Positions 22,491 to 33,599 of a stretch of 64,000 nucleotides of DNA are shown one piece after another. Position 1 is the first letter of the stretch; the number at the start of each line of letters is the position of its first letter. The position numbers and the translations under genes were made by a program. The notes beneath the pieces were generated by a model that saw only the letters and a program-made list of their open reading frames with translations, made no database searches and was not told where the DNA came from. This DNA is from Undaria pinnatifida (Eukaryota > Sar > Phaeophyceae > Laminariales > Alariaceae), in contig JABAKD010000027.1 of NCBI GenBank assembly GCA_012845835.1, forward strand, positions 15,286,073 through 15,350,072, read 5' to 3'.

Positions 22491-22710
22491 TAAATTCTCG
22501 CTGTGTTTGTTTGCGAAAATGTATCTTTGTCTCGTACACCGGTAGTAGTAGTAGGTACTGTACCTGGTAGTAGTTTTCGACCACATAATTCTGAATTCGT
22601 CTCTTTCTCCTGCTTTCTCCAGGAGGAGGAAACATCGGCACGGACTCTGCTGGTTGTGCTGGATGCAGATGGGTGCAAAAAGCAGTCTGACGTGAAGGAG
22701 AACGCGCTCA
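22380..22710 (+). repeat. Short element sharing the L1 tail region, family M (copy 1)
   Basis: Contains GTTCATTGCGTTTTTTTGGC, GAAAATGTATCTTTGTCTCGT, then ATCGGCACGGAC and GGTTGTGCTGGATGCAGATG, matching in order 35940-36145 (+), 54895-55205 (+) and 56235-56540 (-). The last part also matches the 3' end of the L1 arms (CGGACACTGGGTGTGCTGGA). The terminal AC tail is degraded here. Palindromes TACCTGGTA are inserted at 22561 and 22753 in or near it. Confidence 0.65.
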
Positions 22711-22783
22711 ATATTATTATGAAAATATGTGTTGTCAGTCGTCGACGCATAATACCTGGTAGTCAAGTGAGATTTTTTGCGTC

Positions 22784-22822
22784 CATCATCCATCATCCAT
22801 CATCCATCATCCATCATGATCA
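22784..22822. repeat. (CATCATC)n microsatellite
   Basis: Five to six 7-base CATCATC units in a row. Confidence 0.9.
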
Positions 22823-22982
22823 ACGATGCATGCACTGAGTTTTTGCCGTTTTTTACTTTGTTTGCCATCTGACACTATTAATACTAACAACAATGCGCAG
22901 TGAGTCACACCTGCTGGGAAGTTGTAAAGGGTGCCGAATTTGACATCATTTGGATGGGTTTTGTATGATAAGGTTGATGTTT

Positions 22983-23158
22983 TATACTCGGGAAAGTTTA
23001 GGAAATAGATCGGAGGCACGTGCCTCCGATCTCAGAAGCTATCCGGGACTATAATGGAATCGAATAAAGCAACGTCTCTCCGAAAGAAAAGAAAGTGAGT
23101 ACTCTCCGAGGACCTGCTCAATTGGCAAATCTGCAGGGGGCACTCTGTGTCCCCACCC
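22983..23158 (-). repeat. Dispersed repeat with GGAGGC palindrome (copy 2)
   Basis: Reverse-orientation partner of 16340-16512. Its terminal structure is a perfect 26-bp palindrome at 23007-23032 (AGATCGGAGGCAC and its complement). The other end is cut abruptly at 23158 by the start of the partial L1 copy. Confidence 0.8.
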
Positions 23159-24060
23159 TTGGCCCTCCCAGTCTTCCTTCTTTTACTTGTTTCCTTTTTT
23201 CCGGGGTATTTTTTTCCCTTTCTTTCCCCCTTGCATGTCCATTTTGGCTCATGCTCGGGGTATGTTTCTATCTCCCGAGCTTTGGCTCCCCTTTTTATTT
23301 ATTTTTTTATTTATTTGTTTTGTCTTGGTTTCTTTCGTTGTTTCTCTCTTTTACAAGGTATTTTGGTTTAATGAGAAGAACACAAAGGGGGGAGGGGGGG
23401 AAACAGGAGGAGTAGAAGGAAAGCCGTCCAAGGGAGTGGGGGCAGGGGGGGCAACAGGAGGAATAGAAGGGAGACCGCGGTGGACGAAGGCAGGAAGGAG
23501 ATGGCAGACAGGGTAGCAAGGTACCAGGCCGACTAGTAGGTACGTAGCACTTTTCTTCTTTTTCTGGGGTATTTTTTTCCCCTTTGTTCCCTCCTTGCGT
23601 GTCCAGGTTTTTGGCTCGTGTTCGGATTATCTTATTTTGGTTTTACCTTACTTTAATTTATTTTATTTTTATTATGTTTCTTTTCCGAGCTCTGGCTCTC
23701 CTTTCCGGTTGGGTTGTTTCTTCGATTTCCCCTTCATTTTGTTTGTTTCATTTTTGTTTTATTTTTATCTTTGTTTTTATATGTTTTCTTATTATTATTT
23801 TGTTTTTGTTTTTGTTTTTGTTTATTTCGTATTCTCTCTTCCAATGTATTTCTGTTGCTGACGTATGTATGTTGTGCCTGTCGTACCCAGTACTAGGGCA
23901 TGACATTGCGTTGTCGAATGCATTACGATGCATTGTCTCTGTGTCGTAGCTTGTGACCACAGAGCTGATCTTTCTAGGGTGAAGAATCAGTACGGACACT
24001 GGGTGTGCTGGATGTCGACGAGTAGAAGAACGGTTTAATGTGAAGAACACACACACACAC
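23158..24060 (+). mobile_element. Partial element L1 copy, 3' end only
   Basis: Same orientation as the right arm. It begins at GGCCCTCCCAG, corresponding to about 25267 of the right arm, and runs to TTTAATGTGAAGAACACACA at about 24060. It lacks the upper ORF segment but keeps one copy of the Gly-Arg coding block (23385-23535). Small indels distinguish it from the arms, so it is older than the arm duplication. Like the arms it ends with a short (AC)n run. Confidence 0.8.
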
Positions 24061-24224
24061 CCTTGACCTAACAGATGGCGTCGTCGGCAGGACAAGACTA
24101 CTTACCGCTGTTCGACACTATAATTAATCAGACTCTTGGGTCGATACCCTAACTAGCCTAACGAAGTATTCAGCGAAAGGTCTACAATAGACCCATGCTA
24201 CGATACAGGTAGCACTTTTCGTCT

Positions 24225-24440
24225 GAAAAACTGTTTTCTGAACGACGAGGATTGATTCTTGATTGGTCCAAAATCGTCGGAAACAACAGGCCATTTTTTT
24301 CCATGATTTTCGTTGTGTACCTAGCTATAATAGGCCATGAGATTTTTCGTCCGTTTCTAGCAGTTTTTTTTGTTTCTCTCTTCAAATCAGTTTTTGGGAG
24401 AGCTCCCAAATTGAAGAACCTCGGAAAAACACAATGGTCG
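24225..24440 (+). repeat. Dispersed repeat, family V (copy 1)
   Basis: TTTCTGAACGACGAGG, CATGATTTTCGTTGTGTACC, TAGGCCATGAGATTTTTC and CAGTTTTTGGGAGAG recur in the same order at 45855-46055. No coding potential. Confidence 0.75.
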
Positions 24441-24576
24441 GTGCACCTCTCGTGTAGAGCGGGTCAACAACAACACCTACGAGCTGCTTACCCTTGCCTT
24501 TTACAGCTTGTTCCTGCTGTTATTTCATTTGGCATCCCACAATACGTAGCGCCACGTCTTCTTTGCCGGGGCCCTG

Positions 24577-25059
24577 GTGCGACAACACAAGGGGCGACTG
24601 CCCCGTCGGTTGATGTTCGGGACGATCGCTGGTGGGGAGAACCCGAAACCAGGCGGACAACTCAAGACTTGGCCTAGAGCCATAGCTGAGGACCTTAGGG
24701 TGTTCAAAGCCAACGGGGGATCAACGGAACACTCCCCCTTAGTTTTTGGAGTTGGGACCGCGCTGTGGCCCACTGCAGCAAAAAAGGTGGGCAAGTGGTA
24801 CCGGGGGGTCCTCGAAGCAGCTGAACGGTTCATGGGCAGGTGGCACGAGGATGAGGCAAAGCTGAGTAGACAGCGCCGCGCATCCGCCGTGGGTGGTGTC
24901 AAAGGGAACGGGGGGAGGGGGGGCAGCAGGAGGGGTAGAAGGAACACCGCCCAAGGGTATGGGGGCAGGGGGGGGGACAGGAGGAGTAGAAGGGAAACCG
25001 CGGTAGATGAAAGTAGGAAGGAGACCGCAGACAGGGTAGCAAGGTACCAGGCCGACTAG
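24577..25059 (+). pseudogene. C-terminal ORF fragment of element L1 (right arm)
   Basis: Counterpart of 21354-21875. From the TIAGGENPKPGG segment onward the residues are almost identical to the left-arm frame (one change visible in FKANGGSTEHS). The 20 upstream residues are unrelated to those of the left arm. The stop is at 25057-25059, after RVARYQAD. Confidence 0.5.
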
Positions 25060-25162
25060 TAGGTGGAATCTTTCTATCTATGCCACTCGTACCGCCAACT
25101 GCTGCGGCTGCTCGGAATGTGATGTCTTGGTACTTTGATTTTTCCGTGAATTTATTTTTTTC

Positions 25163-25194
<32 letters not shown>

Positions 25195-26177
25195 TTTTTT
25201 TCTTTCCCCTCCTTATCCTTATGAAGGGAGTCTTGCATGGTGGGTAGGTGACGAGCCTGTTTTATTTGGCCCTCCCAGCCTTCCTTCTTTTACTTGTTTC
25301 TTTTTTCCGGGGTATTTTTTCTCTTTCCCTTTCTTTCCCCCTTGCATGTCCATTTTGGCTCATGCTCGGGGTATGTTTCTATCTCCCGTGCTTTGGCTCC
25401 CCTTTTTATTTATTTTTTTATTTATTTGTTTTGTCTTGGTTTCTTTCGTTGTTTCTCTCTTTTACAAGGTATTTTGGTTTAATGAGAAGAACACAAAGGG
25501 GGGAGGGGGGGAAACAGGAGGAGTAGAAGGAAAGCCGTCCAAGGGAGTGGGGGCAGGGGGGGCAACAGGAGGAATAGAAGGGAGACCGCGGTGGACGAAG
25601 GCAGGAAGGAGATGGCAGACAGGGTAGCAAGGTACCAGGCCGACTAGTGGGTACATAGCACTTTTGTCTTTTTCTGGGGTATTTTTTTCCCCTTTGTTCC
25701 CTCCTTGCGTGTCCAGGTTTTTGGCTCGTGTTCGGATTATCTTATTTTGGTTTTACTTTACTTTATTTTATTTCATTTTATTATGTTTCTTTTCCGAGCT
25801 TTGGCTCTCCTTTCCGGTTGGGTTGTTTCTTCGATTTCCCCTTCGTTTTGTTTGTTTCATTTTTTGTTTTATTTTTATCTTTGTTTTTATTTGTTTTCTT
25901 ATTTTGTTTTTGTTTTTTGTTTTTGTTTTTGTTTTTGTTTATTTCGTATTCTCTCTTCCAATGTATTTCTGTTGCTGACGTATGTATGTTGTGCCTGTCG
26001 TTACCAGTACTAGGGCATGACATTGCGTTGTCGAATGCATTACGATGCATTATCTCTGTGTCGTGGCTTGTGACCACAGAGCTGATCTTTCTAGGGTGAA
26101 GAATCAGTACGGACACTGGGTGTGCTGGATGTCGACGAGTAGAAGAACGGTTTAATGTGAAGAACACACACACACAC
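24623..26177 (+). mobile_element. 5'-truncated non-LTR-like element L1, right arm of the inverted repeat
   Basis: Inverted partner of 20236-21790, 1,555 bases in each arm by my coordinates. Differences are mainly length changes in homopolymer tracts, for example a T run at about 25172-25201 where the left arm has an AAAAT-type run. The 3' end is TTTAATGTGAAGAACACACA with (AC)n at 26160-26177. Both arms begin at the same position in the element, which suggests one copy arose from the other by inverted duplication rather than by two separate insertions. Confidence 0.8.
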
Positions 26178-26559
26178 GTCCGTTTCGTTCGTAAGAGGAA
26201 ACGTCTGATTATTAAATACGAGGTATTTATAAATAGCAGTTGCCCCCTGCCTGTGGTGTCTGGTTTATTTCATTTCTTCTACCTCTGAAGGAACACGAAG
26301 TATACGCGTTGTTATCCACGATATACCAGGTATGTGTTACCAGGTATGACGTTTTTTGTTCTATACCGTCATGGACCATCCACGATCGCGTTGAGATGAA
26401 CACATAAGCAACGTTTTTTGTTTACCACCACGACACGACTGAAACTGTGTACAGTGCTTTACGTGACTAGTCCAGTCCAATATCAACCAGTTGTGCTCTT
26501 ATCAGCGTCGCGACAATTGGTGGTGCGTTTCTGTCCGCTTCAATCCGGTGTCGTGTGTG
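26178..26559. other. No gene recognised
   Basis: Two TACCAGGTA palindromes only 14 bases apart (26324 and 26338) are the only notable feature. Confidence 0.4.
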
Positions 26560-27060
26560 GTGTGTTTTGTTGTTCTCACATTAACTCGCACAATTGTTGT
26601 AAGGCTTAGTTTGGGTAGGAAATTGGTTAACCTTTTACCAGTGAGTGGTCAAACGGACCATTAACAATATACAATACCCTTTCATTCCTTGACACAATCA
26701 AGTCCAATACCACACCGGACAGGCTCCACTCACTCTGGAGTGGAAGAATACCCCACCCAGGAAAAAGTATATCTGGTACAAACCAAAAGTGTGGCAGACG
26801 CATACCAGGTGTATCATAGCTGAAGCAAATCGTACATCCACCAACAAAAAAGATGAACGAGAAGTCCAAACTCAGCGTACGTACGTATCACGCCCATACT
26901 TGTTAATACATATCAAGAATCGAAGCTAACAACGACTACACACCGCACGCCACCAAGGAAACCAAATAATGTACAAATCCGAGGAGAAATAAATAAAGAG
27001 TAATGAAAGAAAAAACGAGAGAAATTGGAAGCGAAACAAGGAATACCATACGAACGTAAG
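26560..27060 (-). repeat. Dispersed repeat, family N (copy 2), split by an insertion
   Basis: The tail GTTGTTCTCACATTAACTCG at 26568-26590 is separated from the core (26694-26830, with GACAGGCTCCACTCACTCTG and ATACCCCACCCAGG) by about 90 unrelated bases. The remainder (TAGCTGAAGCAAATCGTACA, AATGTACAAATCCGAGGAGA) aligns with 9880-10075. Confidence 0.75.
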
Positions 27061-27520
27061 AAGCAACGTAAACTCGCCAGCAGCGGGAATGTCGCGAGGT
27101 AAAGGCAACACACAGCGCTACGAAAAAAAAAAACAGATTACGCGTCCAAACAAAATAAGGCAGCCAGGTATTGCACGTACTAAGTGATCACATGAGCTCG
27201 CCAGCTGGGGTGTGGCAAAAAAATATTAACCAACCAGCCAGCCAGTGCCATCAATAGTCATGCGTACCAAAGACTCAAGGCAATTGAAAGGAAAATAAAG
27301 GAAAGGAAAGACACCATAATAGAAGCAGATCTTAAAGACTGACAAAAAAAAACAATGGACGCATAGAAGACATCAAGTGAAAAAAGGGCATCGAGGGGAG
27401 AACACAGCAAGCCGAAGAAGACCGGGCGGCCTTACGCTAGCTTCTTACGACTATGAAAAGGCGCACATACGTCAGGACGAAAAATGGCCAGAACCAGATT
27501 TCCGTCTCTTGGGCAGGACG

Positions 27521-27756
27521 CCGCCCCTCCCTCTCCCCTCCCCGTCCCTGCCCACCCCCTCCCCTTCCCCCCTCCCCCTCCCCCCTTCTCCCCCCCCTCC
27601 CCCGCTCCCCCCCTCCCCCCGCCTCTCCCCCTCCCCCCCTCCCCCCCTCCCCCCCTCTCCCCCCGTCCCCCCCCCGTCCCCCCCTCCCCCCCTGCCCCCA
27701 CCCCCCTCCTCCTCTCCCCCCCTGCCCCCCTCCCCCCCTCCGCCCCCATCCCCTTA
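27521..27756. repeat. C-rich polypyrimidine tract, about 235 bp
   Basis: Almost pure CCCCCTCC-type sequence on the plus strand with very few purines. The long Pro-rich and Gly-rich open frames across it are by-products. On the minus strand, runs of five or more G recur, which could form G-quadruplexes, and the tract could form triplex DNA. Confidence 0.95.
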
Positions 27757-27964
27757 AAATGTACATATAATAGTTGGCCTCGGTTGTCACCGACGCTGTA
27801 AAACATGTTATTTGTATATTGGGGTTGGTGTTGGTTGGCAATGATGCTGTAAAACATGCCAATCACTGCATGAGCTAGACAACCAGGGTGCCTTTTTTTT
27901 TGCGGTCACCATGATGGTTATCGAGTAGATCATGTTATGCGGGGTGGAGAGCCCTAACTCCGCA

Positions 27965-28330
27965 CAAGGGGAATGATCGCATCACGTAGTGTGGACATGG
28001 TAAGGCACCCACGAGGCAGTTACACAGTAACACCCATTCCATTGCTGTCTTTGGAGTGACCACACCAGAAAACAAAGTAGCTCATTGGCGCTGTCATGCA
28101 TAAGCAAGAAAGTAGGCACAAGGTGCCGAAGTCCGTCCCACGAGCGGTTCTTGGAAGGATGCAGTTCACCCTTCATGCGACTCGCCGAACACCTCACGGC
28201 GCTCCGCGTTTGGTGCAAGCAACGTCTGCCTGGTTGGTGAAAACCCGACGTGCTCCGTCCCGGCATAGTAGGGATGCGAGGGTCTATGGTCATACGACTA
28301 CGGCCATGCGCAAACTGAGTGCCCCCCCCC
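27965..28330 (-). repeat. Dispersed repeat, family W (copy 2)
   Basis: Reverse-complement partner of 12335-12735. Starts at GGAATGATCGCATCACGTAG and ends at CATGCGCAAACTGAGTGCCC, next to a C run at 28322-28340. Confidence 0.85.
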
Positions 28331-29399
28331 CCCCCTCCCCCCGCCGCAAACTGGTGTCGACGATGCGTGGCGCGGCCACACCCTTCGTTTGTCGCTCTGC
28401 AGCACTACAGCTCTCCGCGTCACGTCACTTCCGCATGAATGTCTCCCCCCCATCCCCGACCCATCGAAGCAAACTGCCAGCCTTCTTTGGGGCCTTTCGC
28501 CACCTTTCGAACTCCATGCCAGCTTCTGTCTTATCTTCCTCGAGGCTGGGATAGACACTATACAGACGAGGCTGTGTTGATGAGTTTTAGAGCAACCAGA
28601 TTCCTGGAAATTCCGTTGGTACCGAACCCGTGGAAGTACTGCAGTAGCTGTGAACGACCGATGACCACTGTGCCCGACCCGTGCGCTGTTCTCGACCAGG
28701 ACCCGAACCCTAACCGTAACGGGAGCGTTGTGGGATGATCTGTGCTTGGATGCTGTGGTTTTTAAAGGCTCAAATAAATAGGTTGATTAGGCCGGTGTGG
28801 ATGCTTTGCTTTGAAAAGACCCACGACCCATATAACCTTTCTCGTTTTTTTATCCTCTAAATGTCACGAAGGGGTACTACTGCCACAGACAGCAGCATGC
28901 TCATGGCGGATAACGGCACACGCTATTTATTGTAGCCGTCCGTGTCATGTCCGTCTTATTTCCTGATCGACGTAGAAGCTCATGCCGCACGTTGCCGGAG
29001 ACAAGCATGATAATCTAATTCATGGGATGGAACACTTGATTTTCTTCTGCGTATGTTCGTCTTTCGCATGTGGGAACTTTTAATATTTAATCCCTCTTAT
29101 TGTTCTTGTTTCTTCTTTTTTTGCCTTGATTTCTGGCACCAGGGGTCGGGCGTTGATTCGTTACCAGGTATTTCTATGCTCGCATTAATACTCCCCCCAC
29201 CCAACCCACATCAAACAGCAGACAACATAATCATCATCAGCATCATGATGAGCAGTCTCTCATCGGTCATCAGTTAGCCGTCAAGCACGCTATACCTGGT
29301 AGAGGTATGATAGTGTAGGTTGTGCAAGTTTTGCATTGTGTTGCCATTATACGACACCTCATGCCCAGTAGGCTGACTCCCGATTTCACTTTTATTATA
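28331..29399. other. No gene recognised
   Basis: Short frames without support. TACCWGGTA palindromes at 29162 and 29293, and a CATCAT-type microsatellite at 29228-29262. Confidence 0.4.
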
Positions 29400-29570
29400 T
29401 GTTTCTGGTGGAGGCATGAATGCGTCAGCTGTGATATATGCGTGTACCACCTTGGGTTGTTTGTGTTTTTCCCTTGGGCATTTCTCAGCTCCAGAGTGAC
29501 TGGAGCCTGTCCTGTGACCACGGACTTGATTATGCGGGTTAATGTGAGAACAACAACAACAACCGCGCTT
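29400..29570 (+). repeat. Dispersed repeat with (AAC)n tail, family N (copy 3)
   Basis: Contains CCACCTTGGGTTGT, AGCTCCAGAGTGACTGGAGC, CTGTCCTGTGACCACGGAC, then GGGTTAATGTGAGAACAACA ending in (AAC)n. Nearly identical over about 125 bases to 33295-33425. CCAGAGTGACTGG is a short hairpin (CTCCAG.GTGA.CTGGAG). Confidence 0.9.
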
Positions 29571-29599
29571 GTTGTGTGCGAGACAGAGCTTCGTCCTCA

Positions 29600-29700
29600 C
29601 ACAAACGCGCCAGCAGCAGCAGCACCACCATCGAAACCACCACAGCAGCAGCACAGCAGCAGCACAGCAGGAAGCAGCACAGCAGCGAAGACAGCAGTGG
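29600..29700. repeat. CAG/CAC microsatellite
   Basis: Imperfect CAGCAGCA repeats over about 90 bases. Confidence 0.85.
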
Positions 29701-30624
29701 AGGCGGTGGTGACCTAACGTCGCCGGCGACATTGTACGTGCCAGATTTCAAAAATAAAGGCAAACGGCAAAACAAGGGAGACCTACCAATTCGAAACAAA
29801 AACCACTTTCCAAAAATAAGAAGCCATTATGGACGCCCCTTTGTTTCTGATGCAGGCTATTTCTGGAGCCTCAAAACTACAAAAAATAGCCTCAAAACTA
29901 CAAAAATAATCGCCAAAAATAATCGCTCAATTTATTTCCATTATTTTTTTCAAATAGTAGGCAGCAATAGACTTACTTAATTTTGTCTTTCTCAGGGATT
30001 GCCCATCCCTGGCCTCTCAAGAGCTCCAACTTCCATATTATTACTTGCGGAACCTTTCCAGCTTTTCTTTGCTTTCGAAATACGAAACGCCAATACGAGT
30101 ACATACCGGTACTACTGCACCAGGTTTGTACATACCATCAGATACTACGCCGTTGGATCACATGTACGCCCAGCTCAGATCAGTCCGGCTATATATAGCC
30201 CAGCAGCGCAGCGTAGCGCCGTGCGGAGCCGTGCGGTGCGGTGCCGTGCCCTTCGCTGCGGTGCTGTGTCGCTGCGCTGTGTGCTTTCTTTCGAACATAG
30301 AGCAGTACCGGGTATAATGCGTGTTGTTGTGTACACACGGAGTACTACTTTTTTTCCTCTTCTTTCTTTTTCTGCATGTATGTATTTGATCTTTCACGGC
30401 CCCCTGTTTTTCCCCCCACGCAATTTACCCCCATACATACTGCCGATCAGAACGTAACACCGGTAACAAGAGAGCACACAGCACAGCTGAGCACAACAGG
30501 GAAATTTGCTCTGCACAAGCAGCTCTTGGCATTATCAAATCGCTGTTCACACCAAATCATGGGCCTCTTCTTTCTGCCTCATCAACATATATTTTTACTT
30601 GCATTCTTGACTTGCGCGAGCGTA

Positions 30625-30646
30625 GCGGGCGGCGTCAGCCGCCCGC
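30625..30646. other. GCGGGCGGC hairpin, copy 1
   Basis: A perfect 9-bp stem (GCGGGCGGC and its complement) with loop GTCA. Flanks GCGTA and GAAGCGGAGGCC are shared, in reverse orientation, with the hairpin at 54858-54879. Confidence 0.85.
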
Positions 30647-30722
30647 GAAGCGGAGGCCTTGTAATGAATACAGACCTTGATACGGGTGAGAAGAAGAGTA
30701 TTTACTAGGGCCATTTCTTATA

Positions 30723-31520
30723 CAGTCGGATTCCGCCAGTCGAAAACGGCCCTTTTCGACTGGACTTTTTTCGACTGGATTCTTTCTTTCTTCTTATCGT
30801 CATTCGAGTCGATTTTGTACTTTTTGTGCTCTTCCTACAGAGGCGGTTGGTGTGAGGGAGTACTGCTGTACAGCAGGCGAAATCGGTTGGCAGCTCTGTG
30901 CTTCGCGCTTTCTCCGCGATTAACGGCTCGACGAACCTTCGTCCCAGCGAGTTAGTGGCTTTAGGCTTAGCCGAAAGCCGCCAAAGCTACGTTCGTGGAG
31001 TTGCACTCAGCCGAGAGCCGCCAAAGCTACAGCAGGCGCAGCCGTTGTTGGCAGCGTGGGATCGAGACCACGCGCTGCTGCCGTCGTGTGATACACGCTG
31101 CTGGCGAGCGGAACTAGGAATGCGCCACGCTGACTTTCTACGAGAAGCAACAGCAGGGATAGCCACGCCAGCGTCAGCGCCTTGTATGATACTGCAGTGT
31201 GGTACCTGGTATGGGTGTGTGGCCGTGTGGCCGTGTGGGTGTTTGTTTGGTGGTGGGATGGATGAGCGATGCGATCGGTTCAAAAACACGTGTGAAACTT
31301 TTTCGACTGAGTTTTTCGACTGGAGGATCCAGTACTGAGTTTTTCGACTGGAGGATCCAGTACTGAGTTTTTCGACTGGAGAACTCGAGTTTTTCGACTG
31401 GATCCGCCAGTCGGAATTCTCAGTCGAAAAAAGTTGAGTCGAAAAAGCCCTTTTTCGACTACTGTTACACATGTGTAAGAAAGCCCGATTAGGGCTTCAG
31501 TCCAAAAAGGCCGTTTCGAC
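30723..31520. repeat. Segment bordered by TTTTTCGACTGG arrays
   Basis: The word TTTTTCGACTGG or its complement occurs three times in 30733-30782 and about nine times in 31296-31465. The right block includes tandem 26-bp units (GTTTTTCGACTGGAGGATCC then AGTACTGA). CCGCCAGTCG opens the left block, and GATCCGCCAGTCGGAATTC lies in the right one. Between them is GC-rich DNA with an open frame (30898-31338) carrying two ESRQSY/REPPKL-like near repeats (AGCCGCCAAAGCTAC twice), not recognised as a protein. The arrangement suggests a non-autonomous element with subterminal repeats, inferred only. Confidence 0.6.
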
Positions 31521-33294
31521 AGACAAATCTGACTGTAATAAGAAATGGCCTGAGCATTGTGGTCGGTTTCTCCTTTTTTTCTCTTCCTCTCGTGGTAGTT
31601 GTGTGTTCTCCTCAGTCCTGTTCCTGCTGGCTGTTGTCGGTTACCCGGGTATTATTTGGTTCTTGTTTTTGTACTGACCGACAAAAAGGCGGGTCGTGTC
31701 GACGAGGAGTCGGCCGTAACTTTTTTACGAGATATTATGCTAGTTTTGATAGATGAGCTAGCTTCAGCGGACTCTGTGGAACAACAACAGTAGGGCACCG
31801 TACCAATCACCAAGCATACAGCAGTGTGCACGGCACGTGTGGGTTTCATCATCAACATCATCATTATTATCATGCATCAAACGTACATTTCGCCTTTCGG
31901 GTATACACATCTATCTGGTGTAGTACTCGTACTCGTCGCGCCATTTTTTTTTGTCGTACTCGTTCGTAAAAACTTTGTAACCGTAAATATTGAACCCCCC
32001 TCCCCTTTTTTTCACTGCCTCATTATCTTGCACTCCGCATGCCACCCAAATACCAAATACACAAACGCTATTCTCACTCGATTAGACACCGCCGCCACCA
32101 CCCCCGTTTACTTCACTCACAGTGCCGAGGAAACATGTCTGGGAAGGAGAACATCGTTCAGGTTTGCCACGATCCTCGATCCTGCTCAGTAGTCACCGCA
32201 TTGCTGCACCTTAGGAATGTTCAGTACTAATCAACCACCGCTGCACAACAGCAGAACTACACTCACAAGAGCACGCGAGCAGTCTAATCTAACACGCATT
32301 CCGGCCTAACCGCTAAAACAAGCCACCCTGGCGTCACTGCCATGGCCTACGCTGCTCGCCCCACCGTGCGATGCGGTAGCTAGTGTCTGGTGGTGCGTCT
32401 CTCTCTGAGCTTGACGGTGGTTTACCTAGGCAGGCCGCTGGCCTGCCCCATAATTCAAATTCAACGTGTTTGATCTGCTGACGACCTGACGGCCCCACGT
32501 GCCGAATTTGATCCATCCTCTCTCTTTCTCCGATTTGTTCCGTCCCTGGCTGGGCTGTGTTTGCCACCTGGTGCTTGTGATGATCTGATACGGCCTTGTC
32601 TGTTGTTGGCATGGCGTATGGGCGATGTCGTCGGGACTTGGCCACCATCCCATCGACAGATTGGGTGTGGAGTGGTGGGAGGGGCTTACGCGAAGGCTTA
32701 CGTACACCATGGCTTCAGGTGAGAGAAAGCCACGTTTGAGGGGCTGCTGTGCTTGGGTGGATTGTTGCCAGTTTTTGCTGTTTTTTGGGGATTTGTCTTC
32801 TTGGACTTTTGCGGCTGTTGGTTTTTCCCACTACTGCTGTACTGCTGTTGTGAATTCCCCGGGTGGCTTGACCCGTCCCGCCATCCCAAACATACCAGAG
32901 ATAAAATTGCCAAACATATTACGCTTTACTCTTGGTGAAGGTTATTAGGCTTGTATTGTATTTTTGGGTGTTTCTTCACAGATCACGTCAAGGCGTAGAC
33001 GCAATCCAACCCTAATCCTATTAATAAGCGTAACCCCACCCTAACCCAGCCTAAGGCTATGACGCTTCGCGGGGCTTTGCCTCGCGATTTGGATGATCCA
33101 AGATAAAAAGTGAAAAACGTCAACTGTGAGTGTAACCGATTGAGTGGTTGAAACTGGAAAACGGTGCGGACCACCAAAAAACCGTATTGGTGATATTTTT
33201 GGTACGACGTCGTATGAAATGTTGTAACTATTATTGGTTGAACTACGAGTTATGTTATAATGATATGTTAAAAGGGTGGTGAGAACGCGGTGAA
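31521..33294. other. No gene recognised
   Basis: Short frames only. At 33105-33175 the words AACGTCAACTGTGAGTG and CCGATTGAGTGGTTGAAAC match the motif of family Q found at 60360 and 63070. Confidence 0.4.
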
Positions 33295-33425
33295 GTCGTA
33301 CTACCACCACCTTGGGTTGTGTGTGTGTTTTCCCTGGGGTATTCCTCAGCTCCAGAGTGACTGGAGCCTGTCCTGTGACCACGGACTTGATTATGCGAGT
33401 TAATGTGAGAACAACAACAACAACT
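33295..33425 (+). repeat. Dispersed repeat with (AAC)n tail, family N (copy 4)
   Basis: Matches 29445-29570 with few changes and ends in GCGAGTTAATGTGAGAACAA and (AAC)n. Confidence 0.9.
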
Positions 33426-33494
33426 ACTTTGAATTTCGCCCCGCCGAATATGCTCCCCCTGCGACTGCTCTTTTAGTGTTTCGCTTGCATTGCT

Positions 33495-33535
33495 TGTGTG
33501 TGCCTGTGTGTTTGTGTTCTCCACATTAAACTGAT
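33495..33535 (-). repeat. Isolated shared retroposon tail
   Basis: On the minus strand it reads CAGTTTAATGTGGAGAACAC followed by ACAAACACACAGG, the same tail as L1 and family M, with no recognisable body attached. Confidence 0.5.
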
Positions 33536-33599
33536 GTGCATTCGAATACAAGTCGTACAGCAAATGTTATTTTATAATGAAACTATTTCAAGTACGTCA

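Noticed and set aside
27377-27866. Long Pro-rich and Gly-rich open frames on both strands
   Set aside because: They are translations of the C-rich tract; absence of stops follows from composition.
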